A stretch of DNA of 46,825 nt. It comes from Lachnospiraceae bacterium (GTDB lineage: Bacteria; Bacillota; Clostridia; Lachnospirales; Lachnospiraceae). The first letter of the stretch is position 1; each line of letters opens with the position of its first letter. The notes under the pieces were generated by a model. That model made no database searches. It was given only the letters and a program-made list of their open reading frames with translations, and was not told the DNA's origin. Made by a program: the position numbers and the translations under genes. Below are positions 1 through 8,226 of this stretch, piece by piece. The stretch lies in assembly GCA_015057375.1 (NCBI GenBank), contig SVEM01000013.1, positions 1-46,825 of the forward strand, written 5' to 3'.

Positions 1-486
1 GTAAAATACGTTATTATCGGACATTCTGAGAGACGTGATTACTTTAAAGAGGATGATGAGCTTCTTAACAAGAAAGTTAAGAAGGCATTTGAAGCAGGCC
101 TTACACCTATCCTTTGCTGTGGTGAGTCATTAGAGCAGAGAGAAATGGGCGTAACTATGGACTGGATCAGATTCCAGATCAAGTCTGATCTTGTTGGTGT
201 TACAGCTGACCAGGTTGCAAGCATGGTTATTGCATACGAGCCAATTTGGGCTATCGGAACAGGAATGACAGCTACAACAGAGCAGGCTGAAGAAGTTTGT
301 AAGGGAATTCGTGAGTGCATCGCTGAGATGTATGATGATGCTACAGCAGAAGCAGTTCGTATTCAGTACGGCGGAAGCGTAAATGCAGGTAATGCTGCAG
401 AGCTTTTTGCACAGCCTGATATCGATGGCGGACTTGTTGGTGGAGCTTCACTCAAAGCTGATTTTGGAAAGATTGTAAATTTCTAA
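1..486 (+). CDS. tpiA: Triosephosphate isomerase, C-terminal part (5' end outside window)
   Basis: Interconverts dihydroxyacetone phosphate and glyceraldehyde 3-phosphate in cytoplasmic glycolysis. The frame is open from base 1 and gives 161 visible residues, so roughly the first 90 of the usual ~250 are missing. The visible part opens with the catalytic-histidine motif [10 protein letters not shown] (His at visible residue 8). It carries the catalytic Glu in [11 protein letters not shown] (visible residue 80), followed by flexible loop 6, and ends with the phosphate-binding YGGSVN and GGLVGGASL motifs. All catalytic elements that should be in this portion are present. The family is unambiguous. 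A hairpin follows the stop, so this is probably the last gene of its glycolytic operon; upstream gap/pgk cannot be seen. Confidence 0.97.
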   Translation, partial: VKYVIIGHSERRDYFKEDDELLNKKVKKAFEAGLTPILCCGESLEQREMGVTMDWIRFQIKSDLVGVTADQVASMVIAYEPIWAIGTGMTATTEQAEEVCKGIRECIAEMYDDATAEAVRIQYGGSVNAGNAAELFAQPDIDGGLVGGASLKADFGKIVNF

Positions 487-513
487 TCCTAAATCAAATA
501 ACAAAATAAAAAA

Positions 514-572
514 TGCAATAGAGAGCTATTAGATTAGGTGTAATTACCGGTCGAATAGCTTTCTCTTTTGCA
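514..572 (+). terminator. Hairpin after tpiA, possible terminator
   Basis: The arms at 514-530 and 554-572 pair as AGCTATT/AATAGCT plus an outer stem of about 10 bp with one mismatch and a 2-nt bulge. The loop is about 23 nt. There is no good T-run after it, so it could be a terminator, an mRNA 3'-end stabiliser or a processing site. The 111-bp gap between tpiA and the next gene holds nothing else recognisable. Confidence 0.4.
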
Positions 573-597
573 TGAGAGATATATTTTGGGGGATAAG

Positions 598-1959
598 ATG
601 AAAATACCAAAAATTATTCCTGTAGCATGTTTCTTGATTTTTTTTGGAGCATTATGTTTCCTTAAAACAGAAACGGTCGAAGCAAGAACAGGATATATCT
701 ATACGGGCGACTCCAGAATGAGAAGACTCAATGTCACTATTGGCATGAGTAAACAACAGGATACCTGGGCGTTTTATAAAAGTGGAATGGGTTACTCATG
801 GTTTGTAGAGGAGTCTTTGGAAGATATAAATAATACAATAGAAAATAATACGTATATTGACAACTGGGTTATTATTTCCGGTTGGGGTGTAAATGACCTA
901 TGGAATATTGATACATATCTTAAAAAATATAAAGAGCTTTTGTATGATAAATGGAGTAATTGTAATTTATTTCTCATGTCAGTTAATCCGGTTGACAGAG
1001 GATTTAATGCAAAATATGCTGCAATGACAGTATTTAACGAAAAGTTATATAGTTTTGTAAATAAAAATATAATAAAGTCAGGCGGAAGGATATTCTACAT
1101 AGATTCCAATTCTGTTATGAATGAGAAAGGCTTTTCTACAATAGATGGTTTACATTACACGGAAAATACGAATAGGTTTATATACAGAACTATTCGAGTA
1201 AATATTAATCAGACCGGTAAAGACGGTGCAATGACGTTGAATGCTAATATGAAAAAGACATTAATGCATTTGGGAGCTGATAAGAAAGTAAAATGGAAGA
1301 GCAGTAATACTGATGTTATACAGATTGTAAAAAAATATGATAAAAATAAGTATAAGGCAGATATTGTTGCTCTAAGTCCTGGAACGGCTATCGTAACAGC
1401 AACAAGTGATGATTATGTAATTAACTATGTTATCACAGTAAGCAATGATTATCCGTTGACAGTTTATTTTACTTATGATGGAAATGCTGAAGCTGTAGCA
1501 GAGTATATACAAAGCCGAGTGGGCGGAGATGTGGTCTGCATATATTCAAATCCGTTTTATCCGTTAAAGAAGAAGGCACTTGGAAAACGAATTAAACAGG
1601 AATATGATAACGATGCAAGACCGGAAATTATGCTTAATGTAAGAAAGTCTGCAAATGAAAAATTGCACACACAAATTACTACGGAGCAATTTGACATATC
1701 AAAATATTCGAAGGTATACATCGGATATCCACTGTGGAACAATCAGGCACCAAAGACGATATATTCATTTTTAGATAAATATGATTTGTCAAATAAAACA
1801 ATAGATGTTTTTTATACTTCATATGATGAAAATGTGTATGAATGCGAGTTGAAAAATGTGTATCCTAATCTGAATATAAATTCTATGATTGGGTTTGCAG
1901 TTGATGATGTGCTGAATAAAGATGTGAAAAAGCAGTTGAGACTTTGGATTAGAAACTGA
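598..1959 (+). CDS. Secreted SGNH-hydrolase-like / Ig-like / flavodoxin-like fusion protein
   Basis: A 453-residue exported protein with an N-terminal hydrophobic segment (residues 4-22), either signal peptide or anchor. Residues ~32-205 look like an SGNH/GDSL hydrolase: GDS with Ser39, a GWGVND block, and DGLHY with Asp183 and His186 as the candidate catalytic pair. Residues ~218-283 resemble a Big_2 Ig-like domain (WKSS, SPGTAIVTAT). Residues 285-453 match the Flavodoxin_4 family: phosphate-loop-like TYDGNAEAV, a NPFYP motif, then KVYIGYPLWNNQAP. The ATG at 598 is chosen over an upstream in-frame TTG at 568 because TTTGGGGGA lies just before it. Family knowledge suggests an acyl-ester hydrolase joined to an FMN-binding domain. 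The combination is unusual, and substrate and cofactor are unknown. It appears monocistronic and converges on the xylanase. Confidence 0.75.
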   Translation: MKIPKIIPVACFLIFFGALCFLKTETVEARTGYIYTGDSRMRRLNVTIGMSKQQDTWAFYKSGMGYSWFVEESLEDINNTIENNTYIDNWVIISGWGVNDLWNIDTYLKKYKELLYDKWSNCNLFLMSVNPVDRGFNAKYAAMTVFNEKLYSFVNKNIIKSGGRIFYIDSNSVMNEKGFSTIDGLHYTENTNRFIYRTIRVNINQTGKDGAMTLNANMKKTLMHLGADKKVKWKSSNTDVIQIVKKYDKNKYKADIVALSPGTAIVTATSDDYVINYVITVSNDYPLTVYFTYDGNAEAVAEYIQSRVGGDVVCIYSNPFYPLKKKALGKRIKQEYDNDARPEIMLNVRKSANEKLHTQITTEQFDISKYSKVYIGYPLWNNQAPKTIYSFLDKYDLSNKTIDVFYTSYDENVYECELKNVYPNLNINSMIGFAVDDVLNKDVKKQLRLWIRN

Positions 1960-1996
1960 TAGATTGTTGAATATAGAAGAAATAATATAAATAGAA

Positions 1997-2037
1997 AGAG
2001 GGTATCACCTAAGTCAATGACTTTTGTGATACCCTCT
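1997..2037. terminator. Bidirectional hairpin between convergent genes (family member 1)
   Basis: A near-perfect inverted repeat: AGAGGGTATCAC (1997-2008) pairs with GTGATACCCTCT (2026-2037), with an inner AAGTCA/TGACTT near the loop. It lies between the SGNH-flavodoxin gene and the oppositely oriented xylanase, so it probably ends transcription from both sides. It resembles the hairpin at 44758-44803. Confidence 0.75.
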
Positions 2038-2062
2038 ATTCATATGCACGTTTAAATTATTA

Positions 2063-3778
2063 TTACTCTAAAAACGAATATGCTTTGTTTATAACTGCAT
2101 AGTATGCAGGTTTTTTATCATTTACGGAATTGCCGCAAAGAAGAGGACTTTCTTCAGTGCCACGCCAAGATGCAGCATCTGTCATTCCCCACCATGTAAG
2201 ACCGGTGATTCTTGCTCCGTTCTGAGCTTCAACAATAACGGCACCAATAAGATCTTCCCAATATTTTATCTGCTCGTTTACATTCTGTTTGTTAAGGCCG
2301 AGATCTAACTCTGTGTATTGCATATTGAGATCTGCTTCCTTTATTGCACGGAGAGTATCTACATGATCAGATACTGTGTATACGCGCTTCACATTGAGAT
2401 AATCCTCATATGTTCCAATCTTATCATGTCCCTGCATTCCGATTGTTGTTACATATTTCTTGCCATCAGGATTCAATGAATCTGTTGAATTAACATAATT
2501 ACATACAGCAATAGCGGTATCGCGTACTTCTTTAATATTAGTATCGTAGTCGTTATATACAAGTTCTACACTATCAGTCAAATCATATTTTTCAAGTATT
2601 TCATAAGCAGCCTTAAATGCCTTCTTAACATGTTCTGGATTGGTTAACATTGTTGTAGTTGAAGGGTTGGAAGGATCTTTAAATATCTTTCCTTTGTATA
2701 CTTCATAGTAACATTTTACATCATCATTTTTATCTTTTCCTATACGGAATATACACTCAGGCATATGGGAATATTCGTTAACAACATCCCAGGCATATAC
2801 AACATCTTTATATCCTTTGGAATAGACATAATTCATAACATTCTTAATGTAGTATTCGTTACGGAGATCCATCATCTCAGGAGTTACGTAACCGGAATAG
2901 CCGTTATAGTCTCTTCTGAAAAACCAGTTAGAAGTCTGTTCATGCCATAACAAACCATGATATCTGACACGTATTCCGTTTTGTTTTGCGTACTGGCAAA
3001 GTCTGTCAATATTTCCATAGTTTAACTGTGGAACATTTGCTTCTGTGTATCCGTCAGGAATTATGTATCCCTGATTTCTGGCCTGAGAAACGCTGATTAA
3101 GTTAGCCTGCCAGCCAAGAATAGAATTAGGCTTCATTTCGTTTTCTGCTGTAAGGCTGTTGTAATTCTGTTTAATAAATGCGGTATTGTTTGCGTCGTCA
3201 ATCTGGCTGTTCCAACCACCGTAAGCAACACAAGTTCCGACATTCTGAACAAAATGCTTAAGTGAATCAAGAAGTGTGTCAGCACCTCTTGTTGGAGCAG
3301 GTGTTGCAGGAATAGGTTCCGGTGTAATAATGACATCCGGTGACTGTGATGGCATTGCAGAAGAAGTTGCAGATGGTTCTGTTGTAGCATTAGGAATTAT
3401 CTGCGCATCAGTAACTGTTACTTTGCATTTAAATTTTTTGGACAAAGTCTTTTTTGCTTTTTTGTACTTTACAGTAGCTGTTACTACAGAGGTTCCTTCT
3501 CTTAATGAAGTAACTTTTGCAGAAAGCTTTTTTGCTTTTTTTACGGAAATAACTGTTATATCAGAAGATTTCCATTTGACCTTTAATATTTTCTTCACAC
3601 CTGACTTTTTAACTTTAAGGGATTTTGTTTCGTTAGTAGTCATAGTGATTTTTTTGCCGACATTCAGTTTTGGTGCTTTTTTCCCTGCAGCATATGTAGA
3701 TATGTTGACAGATGTTACTAATACGGATGTGGCAAGTAAAATAGAACATACTTTTTTAATAGACATTTTGCATTTCAT
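2063..3778 (-). CDS. Secreted GH10 endo-1,4-beta-xylanase with lysine-rich Ig-like module
   Basis: Cleaves internal beta-1,4-xylosidic bonds of xylan outside the cell. About 571 residues: signal peptide (~1-31), lysine-rich Big_2-like domain (~32-125), Pro/Thr/Ser linker (~128-168), then a complete GH10 (beta/alpha)8 domain to the end. The acid/base Glu is in AWDVVNEYSH (~335) and the nucleophile Glu in YTELDLG (~490). The conserved RYHGLLWHEQ strand and the WWGMTDAASWR motif near the C-terminus are also present. Two in-frame ATGs lie 6 nt apart (3784 and 3778). The second is preferred because GGAG sits 8 nt upstream of it. It is divergent from the fucosidase gene, with a shared 159-bp regulatory region. 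There is no dockerin or sortase motif, so the basic Ig-like domain is the likely surface-retention element. Confidence 0.95.
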   Translation of the reverse strand: MKCKMSIKKVCSILLATSVLVTSVNISTYAAGKKAPKLNVGKKITMTTNETKSLKVKKSGVKKILKVKWKSSDITVISVKKAKKLSAKVTSLREGTSVVTATVKYKKAKKTLSKKFKCKVTVTDAQIIPNATTEPSATSSAMPSQSPDVIITPEPIPATPAPTRGADTLLDSLKHFVQNVGTCVAYGGWNSQIDDANNTAFIKQNYNSLTAENEMKPNSILGWQANLISVSQARNQGYIIPDGYTEANVPQLNYGNIDRLCQYAKQNGIRVRYHGLLWHEQTSNWFFRRDYNGYSGYVTPEMMDLRNEYYIKNVMNYVYSKGYKDVVYAWDVVNEYSHMPECIFRIGKDKNDDVKCYYEVYKGKIFKDPSNPSTTTMLTNPEHVKKAFKAAYEILEKYDLTDSVELVYNDYDTNIKEVRDTAIAVCNYVNSTDSLNPDGKKYVTTIGMQGHDKIGTYEDYLNVKRVYTVSDHVDTLRAIKEADLNMQYTELDLGLNKQNVNEQIKYWEDLIGAVIVEAQNGARITGLTWWGMTDAASWRGTEESPLLCGNSVNDKKPAYYAVINKAYSFLE

Positions 3779-3823
3779 AATCATTTCTCCAATCTTTTAT
3801 ATAGTTATTTATCCCCATTTAAT

Positions 3824-3852
3824 AATGTATCATGTTTTGGTTTATATGTCTA
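3824..3852 (-). promoter_or_regulatory. Candidate sigma-A promoter for the xylanase
   Basis: On the minus strand, TAGACA (3852-3847) is followed after 17 nt by TACATT (3829-3824), a 5/6 match to -35 and 4/6 to -10. It sits about 45 bp upstream of the xylanase start. AT-rich DNA makes chance matches common. Confidence 0.35.
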
Positions 3853-3862
3853 TAGATAATGC

Positions 3863-3891
3863 TTGAATGATAGGATTTCATATGGTAACAT
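3863..3891 (+). promoter_or_regulatory. Candidate sigma-A promoter for the GH95 gene
   Basis: TTGAAT (3863-3868), 17-nt spacer, TAACAT (3886-3891), about 47 bp before the fucosidase ATG. It is back-to-back with the candidate xylanase promoter. The match is moderate only. Confidence 0.3.
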
Positions 3892-3937
3892 TTTATATAT
3901 ATGTAATAATTTTTTTTGTTATAGAGAGGTATTTTAT

Positions 3938-6934
3938 ATGAAAAAAAATAGTAGAGTTATTAAAAAGTTTGTTAGCATGACACTTGCTGTTTCTATGTTA
4001 GCATCATTGTTTACCGGTGTTGGTTTTACAAATATTGATTTTGTATCTGCAGATGAAATTGAAACTCCACAGATGCTTCTTCAATATGACGAGCCTGCCG
4101 GAAGCTGGGAGTCACAGGCACTTCCGTTAGGTAATGGTAATATCGGTGCCATGGTATTTGGTGGAGTGGCAGATGACAGACTGCAGCTCAATGAAGCTAC
4201 CATTTGGAGTGGCGGACCTGCAGCAAATCCTGCGTATGATGGTGGTGAAAATGAACATTCAACCGAGACAGTTCATAATGCACTTATGTATATCCGTAAT
4301 GATTTGCAGAAAATGGTAACTGATTTTGCAAATAACAACAAAGCATATAAAGATAACAATGGAAATATTGTTTCTTGGGATTATCCGGACAGATTAGGCG
4401 ACGGGAATTTCAGTAGAAATCTTGAAATATTAAAGGGAGAAAAGAGTAATTTCGGTGCTTATCAGACATTTGGTAATTTGAATATTGTTGATCAGTCAAA
4501 TAATAATTCATCTTCAAATTATCGTCGTGTTTCAGATATTGACAGAGCTGTACAGACTGTTACATATAATCAGAACGGAATTGATTTTACAAGGGAATAT
4601 TTTATAAGTAATCCTGCTAATGTATTAGTTATAAAATACAGCGCTAGTCAGCCGGGCGCTCTTTCAAAACGAGTTGCATTTTCTTCTGATCAGAGCAGAA
4701 AGTCTGTATATACAGATGGAAATGAAGCTACAATTACAGTTGAAGGTAATCCTACTGATCATGGTTCGAACGGACTTAAGTATGCTTCAAAGCTTAAAGT
4801 TATTGCAGAGGGCGGAAGCGTTACAAAATATAACGACAGCACTCTTTCTGTAAATAATGCTGACTCATTTGTTGTTATAATGAGTATTAATACTAATTAT
4901 CAGAGTGATCCTTCTACATCATATGATTATTTCAGTGACGAGAACCCTCTCGATATGGTGGAGGATGCTGTTGCTGAGGCGGTAGATAAAGGATATGATG
5001 AGCTTTATGAGGAGCATGTAGGTGATTATAAGAATCTGTATGACAGATGTGTTATTAATATAGGAGCAACAGAAGTCCCTAATAAAATGACAGATGATCT
5101 TTTGGCAGGATATAACAGGGGTAATTCTGAGGAAGAGAACAGATATCTTGAAACATTATTTTTCCAGTACGGAAGATATCTTCTTATAGCAAGTTCACGT
5201 GAGAATTCCCGTGTTCCTGCAAACCTTCAGGGTATATGGAATGATAGTTTATGGCCTATTTGGAATTCAGACTACCATACTAATATTAACCTTCAGATGA
5301 ATTATTGGCATGCTCAGAGCACTAACCTTGCTGAATGTCACATGCCTGCTATAAATTATATAAATGACATGGTTGAAAAAGGAAAAGTTACTGCTAAGAA
5401 GTATTATTGTAAGCAGGACGGCGGAGAAGTTCGTGGATGGGTAATTCATCACGAGAATAACATTTACGGTAATACTAATCCGAGTGACTGGACAACAGCT
5501 TTCTATTTCCCTGCAGCGGCTGCATGGCAGTGTCAGGATATGTGGGAAGCATATCAGTTTAATGATGATGAAGAGCTTCTTGCAAAGTATTATGATACAA
5601 TGCTTCAGGCTGCATTATTCTGGGTTGATAACCTTTGGGAAGATGAGAGAGACGGAACACTTGTATCCAATCCGTCATATTCACCTGAGCACGGTGTATT
5701 TACTGTAGGATGTACATCTGACCAGGCAATTATCTGGGAGATTTTTGACCAGGTTATTAAGGCATCAGAGATACTCGGAGTATCAGATGAACCTGAAATT
5801 GATGAGATAAGAGAAGCAAAAGAAAGACTTTATATGCCTACTTTAGATACAGTTGGTGGACAGTATAGAGAGTGGAAGGATGAGACCAAACTGGAAATAA
5901 CAAATGCTGACGGACACAGACATCAGAATCATTTGTTTGTCCTTCATCCGGGTACATATGTTGTAGCAGGAAGAAGCGAACAAGATGATGCGATTATGGA
6001 GGCAGCAAGAGTTACACTTGATAAGCGTGGTGACGGAGGTACAGGTTGGAGTAAAGCTTGGAAGATAAATATGTGGGCACGTATGCGTGACGGAGACCGT
6101 GCACACAAGCTTTATTCAGAACAGCTTTCAGGTTCAACACTCAGCAATCTTTTTGATACACACCCGCCATTCCAGATTGACGGAAACTTTGGTGCAACTG
6201 CAGGTGTGGCAGAGATGCTTTTACAGAGTCATGGCGATTATATTGAGCCATTATGTGCACTTCCAAGCAAATGGGGAACAGGAAGTTACAAGGGACTTAA
6301 GGCTCGTGGCGACTTTGAAATTGATGCAAAATGGTCAAATGGATATATTGATGAAGTAAGTATTTTATCTAATAAAGGAAATGAGTGTAAGGTTAGATTT
6401 GAAGGAATTAAGGATTATTATGTTGTAAATATGACTAATAAGACTTATACAAAGACAACTGTCTTAGATGACAATACTATTTCATTTAATACAAAAGAAA
6501 ATAATGAATACCTTATATGTTATACATTGCCTGAGGGTGAGACATTTACAGAGGAAAAAGACGAGCCTGTTGTAACACCAGCACCGGACAATGGAAACAA
6601 TATTACAGATAATAACAATACAGATAAAAAAGATCCTATTGCAGAAACACTTACACTTAAGAAGCCTGTAATTAAAAAGATTAAAGCTTTAAAGAACGGC
6701 ATGAAAGTTACAATTAAGAAAAAGGTTAAAAATGCAACAGGATACGAGATTAAATATTCTTTAAAGAAAAATATGAAGAAAGCTAAGATTGTTAAGATTA
6801 AGGGTGCAAAGAAACTTTCAAAGACAATCAAAAAGCTTAAGTCCGGAAAGAGATATTATGTTCAGGTAAGAGCTTACAATGCCGGAAAGAAAGTATACAG
6901 TAAATGGAGTGCTAAGAAGTCTGTTAAGTTGTAG
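3938..6934 (+). CDS. Secreted GH95 alpha-L-fucosidase with C-terminal FN3-like module
   Basis: Predicted to release L-fucose (or L-galactose) from plant xyloglucan or host glycans by the inverting GH95 mechanism. The 998-residue protein has a signal peptide (~1-39) and an N-terminal beta domain (PAGSWESQALPLGNGNIGAM is a typical GH95 opening). The (alpha/alpha)6 barrel follows, with the catalytic Asn pair in TNINLQMNYW (N449, N451), a Glu in SPEHG (E584) and an Asp in QIDGNFG (D748). A Pro/Asn-rich linker (~870-905) leads to a lysine-rich FN3-like domain (~908-998). The upstream in-frame extension to 3863 is rejected because GAGAGGT precedes the ATG at 3938, which begins a signal peptide. The C-terminal module resembles that of the CotH-family protein at 36194-38815. 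Confidence 0.93.
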   Translation: MKKNSRVIKKFVSMTLAVSMLASLFTGVGFTNIDFVSADEIETPQMLLQYDEPAGSWESQALPLGNGNIGAMVFGGVADDRLQLNEATIWSGGPAANPAYDGGENEHSTETVHNALMYIRNDLQKMVTDFANNNKAYKDNNGNIVSWDYPDRLGDGNFSRNLEILKGEKSNFGAYQTFGNLNIVDQSNNNSSSNYRRVSDIDRAVQTVTYNQNGIDFTREYFISNPANVLVIKYSASQPGALSKRVAFSSDQSRKSVYTDGNEATITVEGNPTDHGSNGLKYASKLKVIAEGGSVTKYNDSTLSVNNADSFVVIMSINTNYQSDPSTSYDYFSDENPLDMVEDAVAEAVDKGYDELYEEHVGDYKNLYDRCVINIGATEVPNKMTDDLLAGYNRGNSEEENRYLETLFFQYGRYLLIASSRENSRVPANLQGIWNDSLWPIWNSDYHTNINLQMNYWHAQSTNLAECHMPAINYINDMVEKGKVTAKKYYCKQDGGEVRGWVIHHENNIYGNTNPSDWTTAFYFPAAAAWQCQDMWEAYQFNDDEELLAKYYDTMLQAALFWVDNLWEDERDGTLVSNPSYSPEHGVFTVGCTSDQAIIWEIFDQVIKASEILGVSDEPEIDEIREAKERLYMPTLDTVGGQYREWKDETKLEITNADGHRHQNHLFVLHPGTYVVAGRSEQDDAIMEAARVTLDKRGDGGTGWSKAWKINMWARMRDGDRAHKLYSEQLSGSTLSNLFDTHPPFQIDGNFGATAGVAEMLLQSHGDYIEPLCALPSKWGTGSYKGLKARGDFEIDAKWSNGYIDEVSILSNKGNECKVRFEGIKDYYVVNMTNKTYTKTTVLDDNTISFNTKENNEYLICYTLPEGETFTEEKDEPVVTPAPDNGNNITDNNNTDKKDPIAETLTLKKPVIKKIKALKNGMKVTIKKKVKNATGYEIKYSLKKNMKKAKIVKIKGAKKLSKTIKKLKSGKRYYVQVRAYNAGKKVYSKWSAKKSVKL

Positions 6935-6975
6935 TATTAATGGTGGTTAAGGGTAAAGTTATTATATAATCAATT

Positions 6976-7007
6976 CAGGCCGGATGGCGATATCGCTGTC
7001 CGGCCTG
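6976..7007. terminator. Bidirectional terminator hairpin between GH95 and GHL10 genes
   Basis: CAGGCCGGA (6976-6984) pairs perfectly with TCCGGCCTG (6999-7007). The loop region is itself a palindrome (GCGATATCGC, 6987-6996). The stem is GC-rich in an AT-rich background and lies between converging genes. Confidence 0.75.
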
Positions 7008-7013
7008 TTAATA

Positions 7014-8069
7014 TCAGTTTTTAAGAAATTTCATTTCCTTCTTTGCATCAGGTAAATACAATGATTTATAAGTAAACATTACATATCCTTTAGCGCCTTT
7101 TTTAAAGGAACGGTTGATCTGTTTTTCTATGTTGGTTCGACTTTTTTTCCAGCCTCTGTCTATGCTGCTCTGATAACCTGCTTTATATAAAGCGAGGCCG
7201 GTGTATACCGGAGTATTTCCGGTTCCTATACTCATCCATTCGTTCAGCCTGTCGTTAAATAATTTTACTTTTTTACCTTCGGATATATAGTTGTTTGACC
7301 AGTATATCTGTGGAACAATGTAATCGACATAGCCTTCCTCCCAAAGCCATGTTTCTAAATCGCATCCGAGACTTTCTGCATATGCAACGGTTCCGGCAGG
7401 GCTTATTCCGAAGTCGATTTCAGGGTTATATGCTTTAATTGCCTGATAAACAGAACTTACCATTTTATTGATGTTGTTCTTTCTTTCTCTTTTTTTAACC
7501 TTGAAGAACTGGTTTCCTTTTTTCTTTGAAGGATAGAAGTAATCGTCAAAGTGGATGCCGTCAACGTCGTAATTTTGTATTATTTCCATTACACCGCGTA
7601 CAATTCGGTCTGTAACTTTTTTCTTTGCAGGGTTGTATATCTTGGTGTGTGTTATACGATACGGATTAATCCAGGCATGAAAGTCTATGTCATATGCATT
7701 TGCATATTCAATCATTATGGCAAGCGGATCGTAAGAGAGTGGCTTGTCCGACATGTATGTACACCATTTAAACTCGCTGTTTGGATAGACAGCGTCATCA
7801 AAAGGACGAACATGAAAATATATTGCATTAAAATCATATTTCTTGATTTTTTTGAATATCTTATTTGCATTTTTTCTGAATTCTGTTTCGGTTTTGTTAT
7901 AAAGACCGGCATCCTCAAAATCGGTATAGCTGAACCATATGCCGCGGTGGGTATCCGGAGTTGTTTCAACATTTGCAGAAGCTGTCGCATGTGGCATTGT
8001 AAGTAGCAAAGCACAGAAAATAAAAGAAGGAAGCAGATATTTTATAAGTCTGATTAAGTATTTATTCAT
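7014..8069 (-). CDS. Secreted GHL10 (DUF187/YngK-like) glycosidase-like protein
   Basis: A 351-residue exported protein: signal peptide (~1-31) followed by a single TIM-barrel-like GHL10 domain. Recognisable family features are RGIWFSYTDFEDAG at the first strand, FHVRPFDDAVYPS-type motif (here with NSEFKW after it), HAWINPYRI, VDGIHFDDYFYP with two consecutive Asp, FGISPAG, and VDYIVPQIYW. The family is thought to act on cell-surface or environmental polysaccharides, but its substrate is poorly established. The HFDDYFYP Asp residues are candidate catalytic groups. The ATG at 8069 follows GAGGT. The gene stands alone on the minus strand, converging on the fucosidase gene. The lysine-rich modules of neighbouring secreted enzymes are absent. 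Confidence 0.85.
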   Translation of the reverse strand: MNKYLIRLIKYLLPSFIFCALLLTMPHATASANVETTPDTHRGIWFSYTDFEDAGLYNKTETEFRKNANKIFKKIKKYDFNAIYFHVRPFDDAVYPNSEFKWCTYMSDKPLSYDPLAIMIEYANAYDIDFHAWINPYRITHTKIYNPAKKKVTDRIVRGVMEIIQNYDVDGIHFDDYFYPSKKKGNQFFKVKKRERKNNINKMVSSVYQAIKAYNPEIDFGISPAGTVAYAESLGCDLETWLWEEGYVDYIVPQIYWSNNYISEGKKVKLFNDRLNEWMSIGTGNTPVYTGLALYKAGYQSSIDRGWKKSRTNIEKQINRSFKKGAKGYVMFTYKSLYLPDAKKEMKFLKN

Positions 8070-8100
8070 TATATAACCTCGTTTTTTGTATTTTTATATA

Positions 8101-8122
8101 TAGTATACATCATTTATGTCAC
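8101..8122 (-). promoter_or_regulatory. Candidate promoter for the GHL10 gene
   Basis: On the minus strand, GTGACA (8122-8117, 5/6 to -35) is followed after 16 nt by a TATATA-type -10 ending near 8101-8096. It lies 30-50 bp before the start codon. Weak support in AT-rich DNA. Confidence 0.3.
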
Positions 8123-8141
8123 AAATAGGGTTAAAAAATAG

Positions 8142-8170
8142 TAGACAACATTTTTTTACGGGTGTAAACT
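8142..8170 (+). promoter_or_regulatory. Candidate promoter for the ilvE operon
   Basis: TAGACA (8142-8147), 17-nt spacer, TAAACT (8165-8170), about 56 bp upstream of the ilvE ATG. It would drive ilvE, the TPR lipoprotein gene and hflX. It lies beside the divergent GHL10 promoter region. Confidence 0.4.
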
Positions 8171-8226
8171 ATAAAAGATGATAAATTTTACGTGCTGACA
8201 TGTTTTGTTGGCAGATGGAGGGAAAG

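Noticed and set aside
3276-3866. 196-codon open frame opposite the xylanase N-terminus
   Set aside because: It is the antisense shadow of the lysine- and Pro/Thr-rich coding region, with no ribosome-binding site and a low-complexity hydrophobic product.
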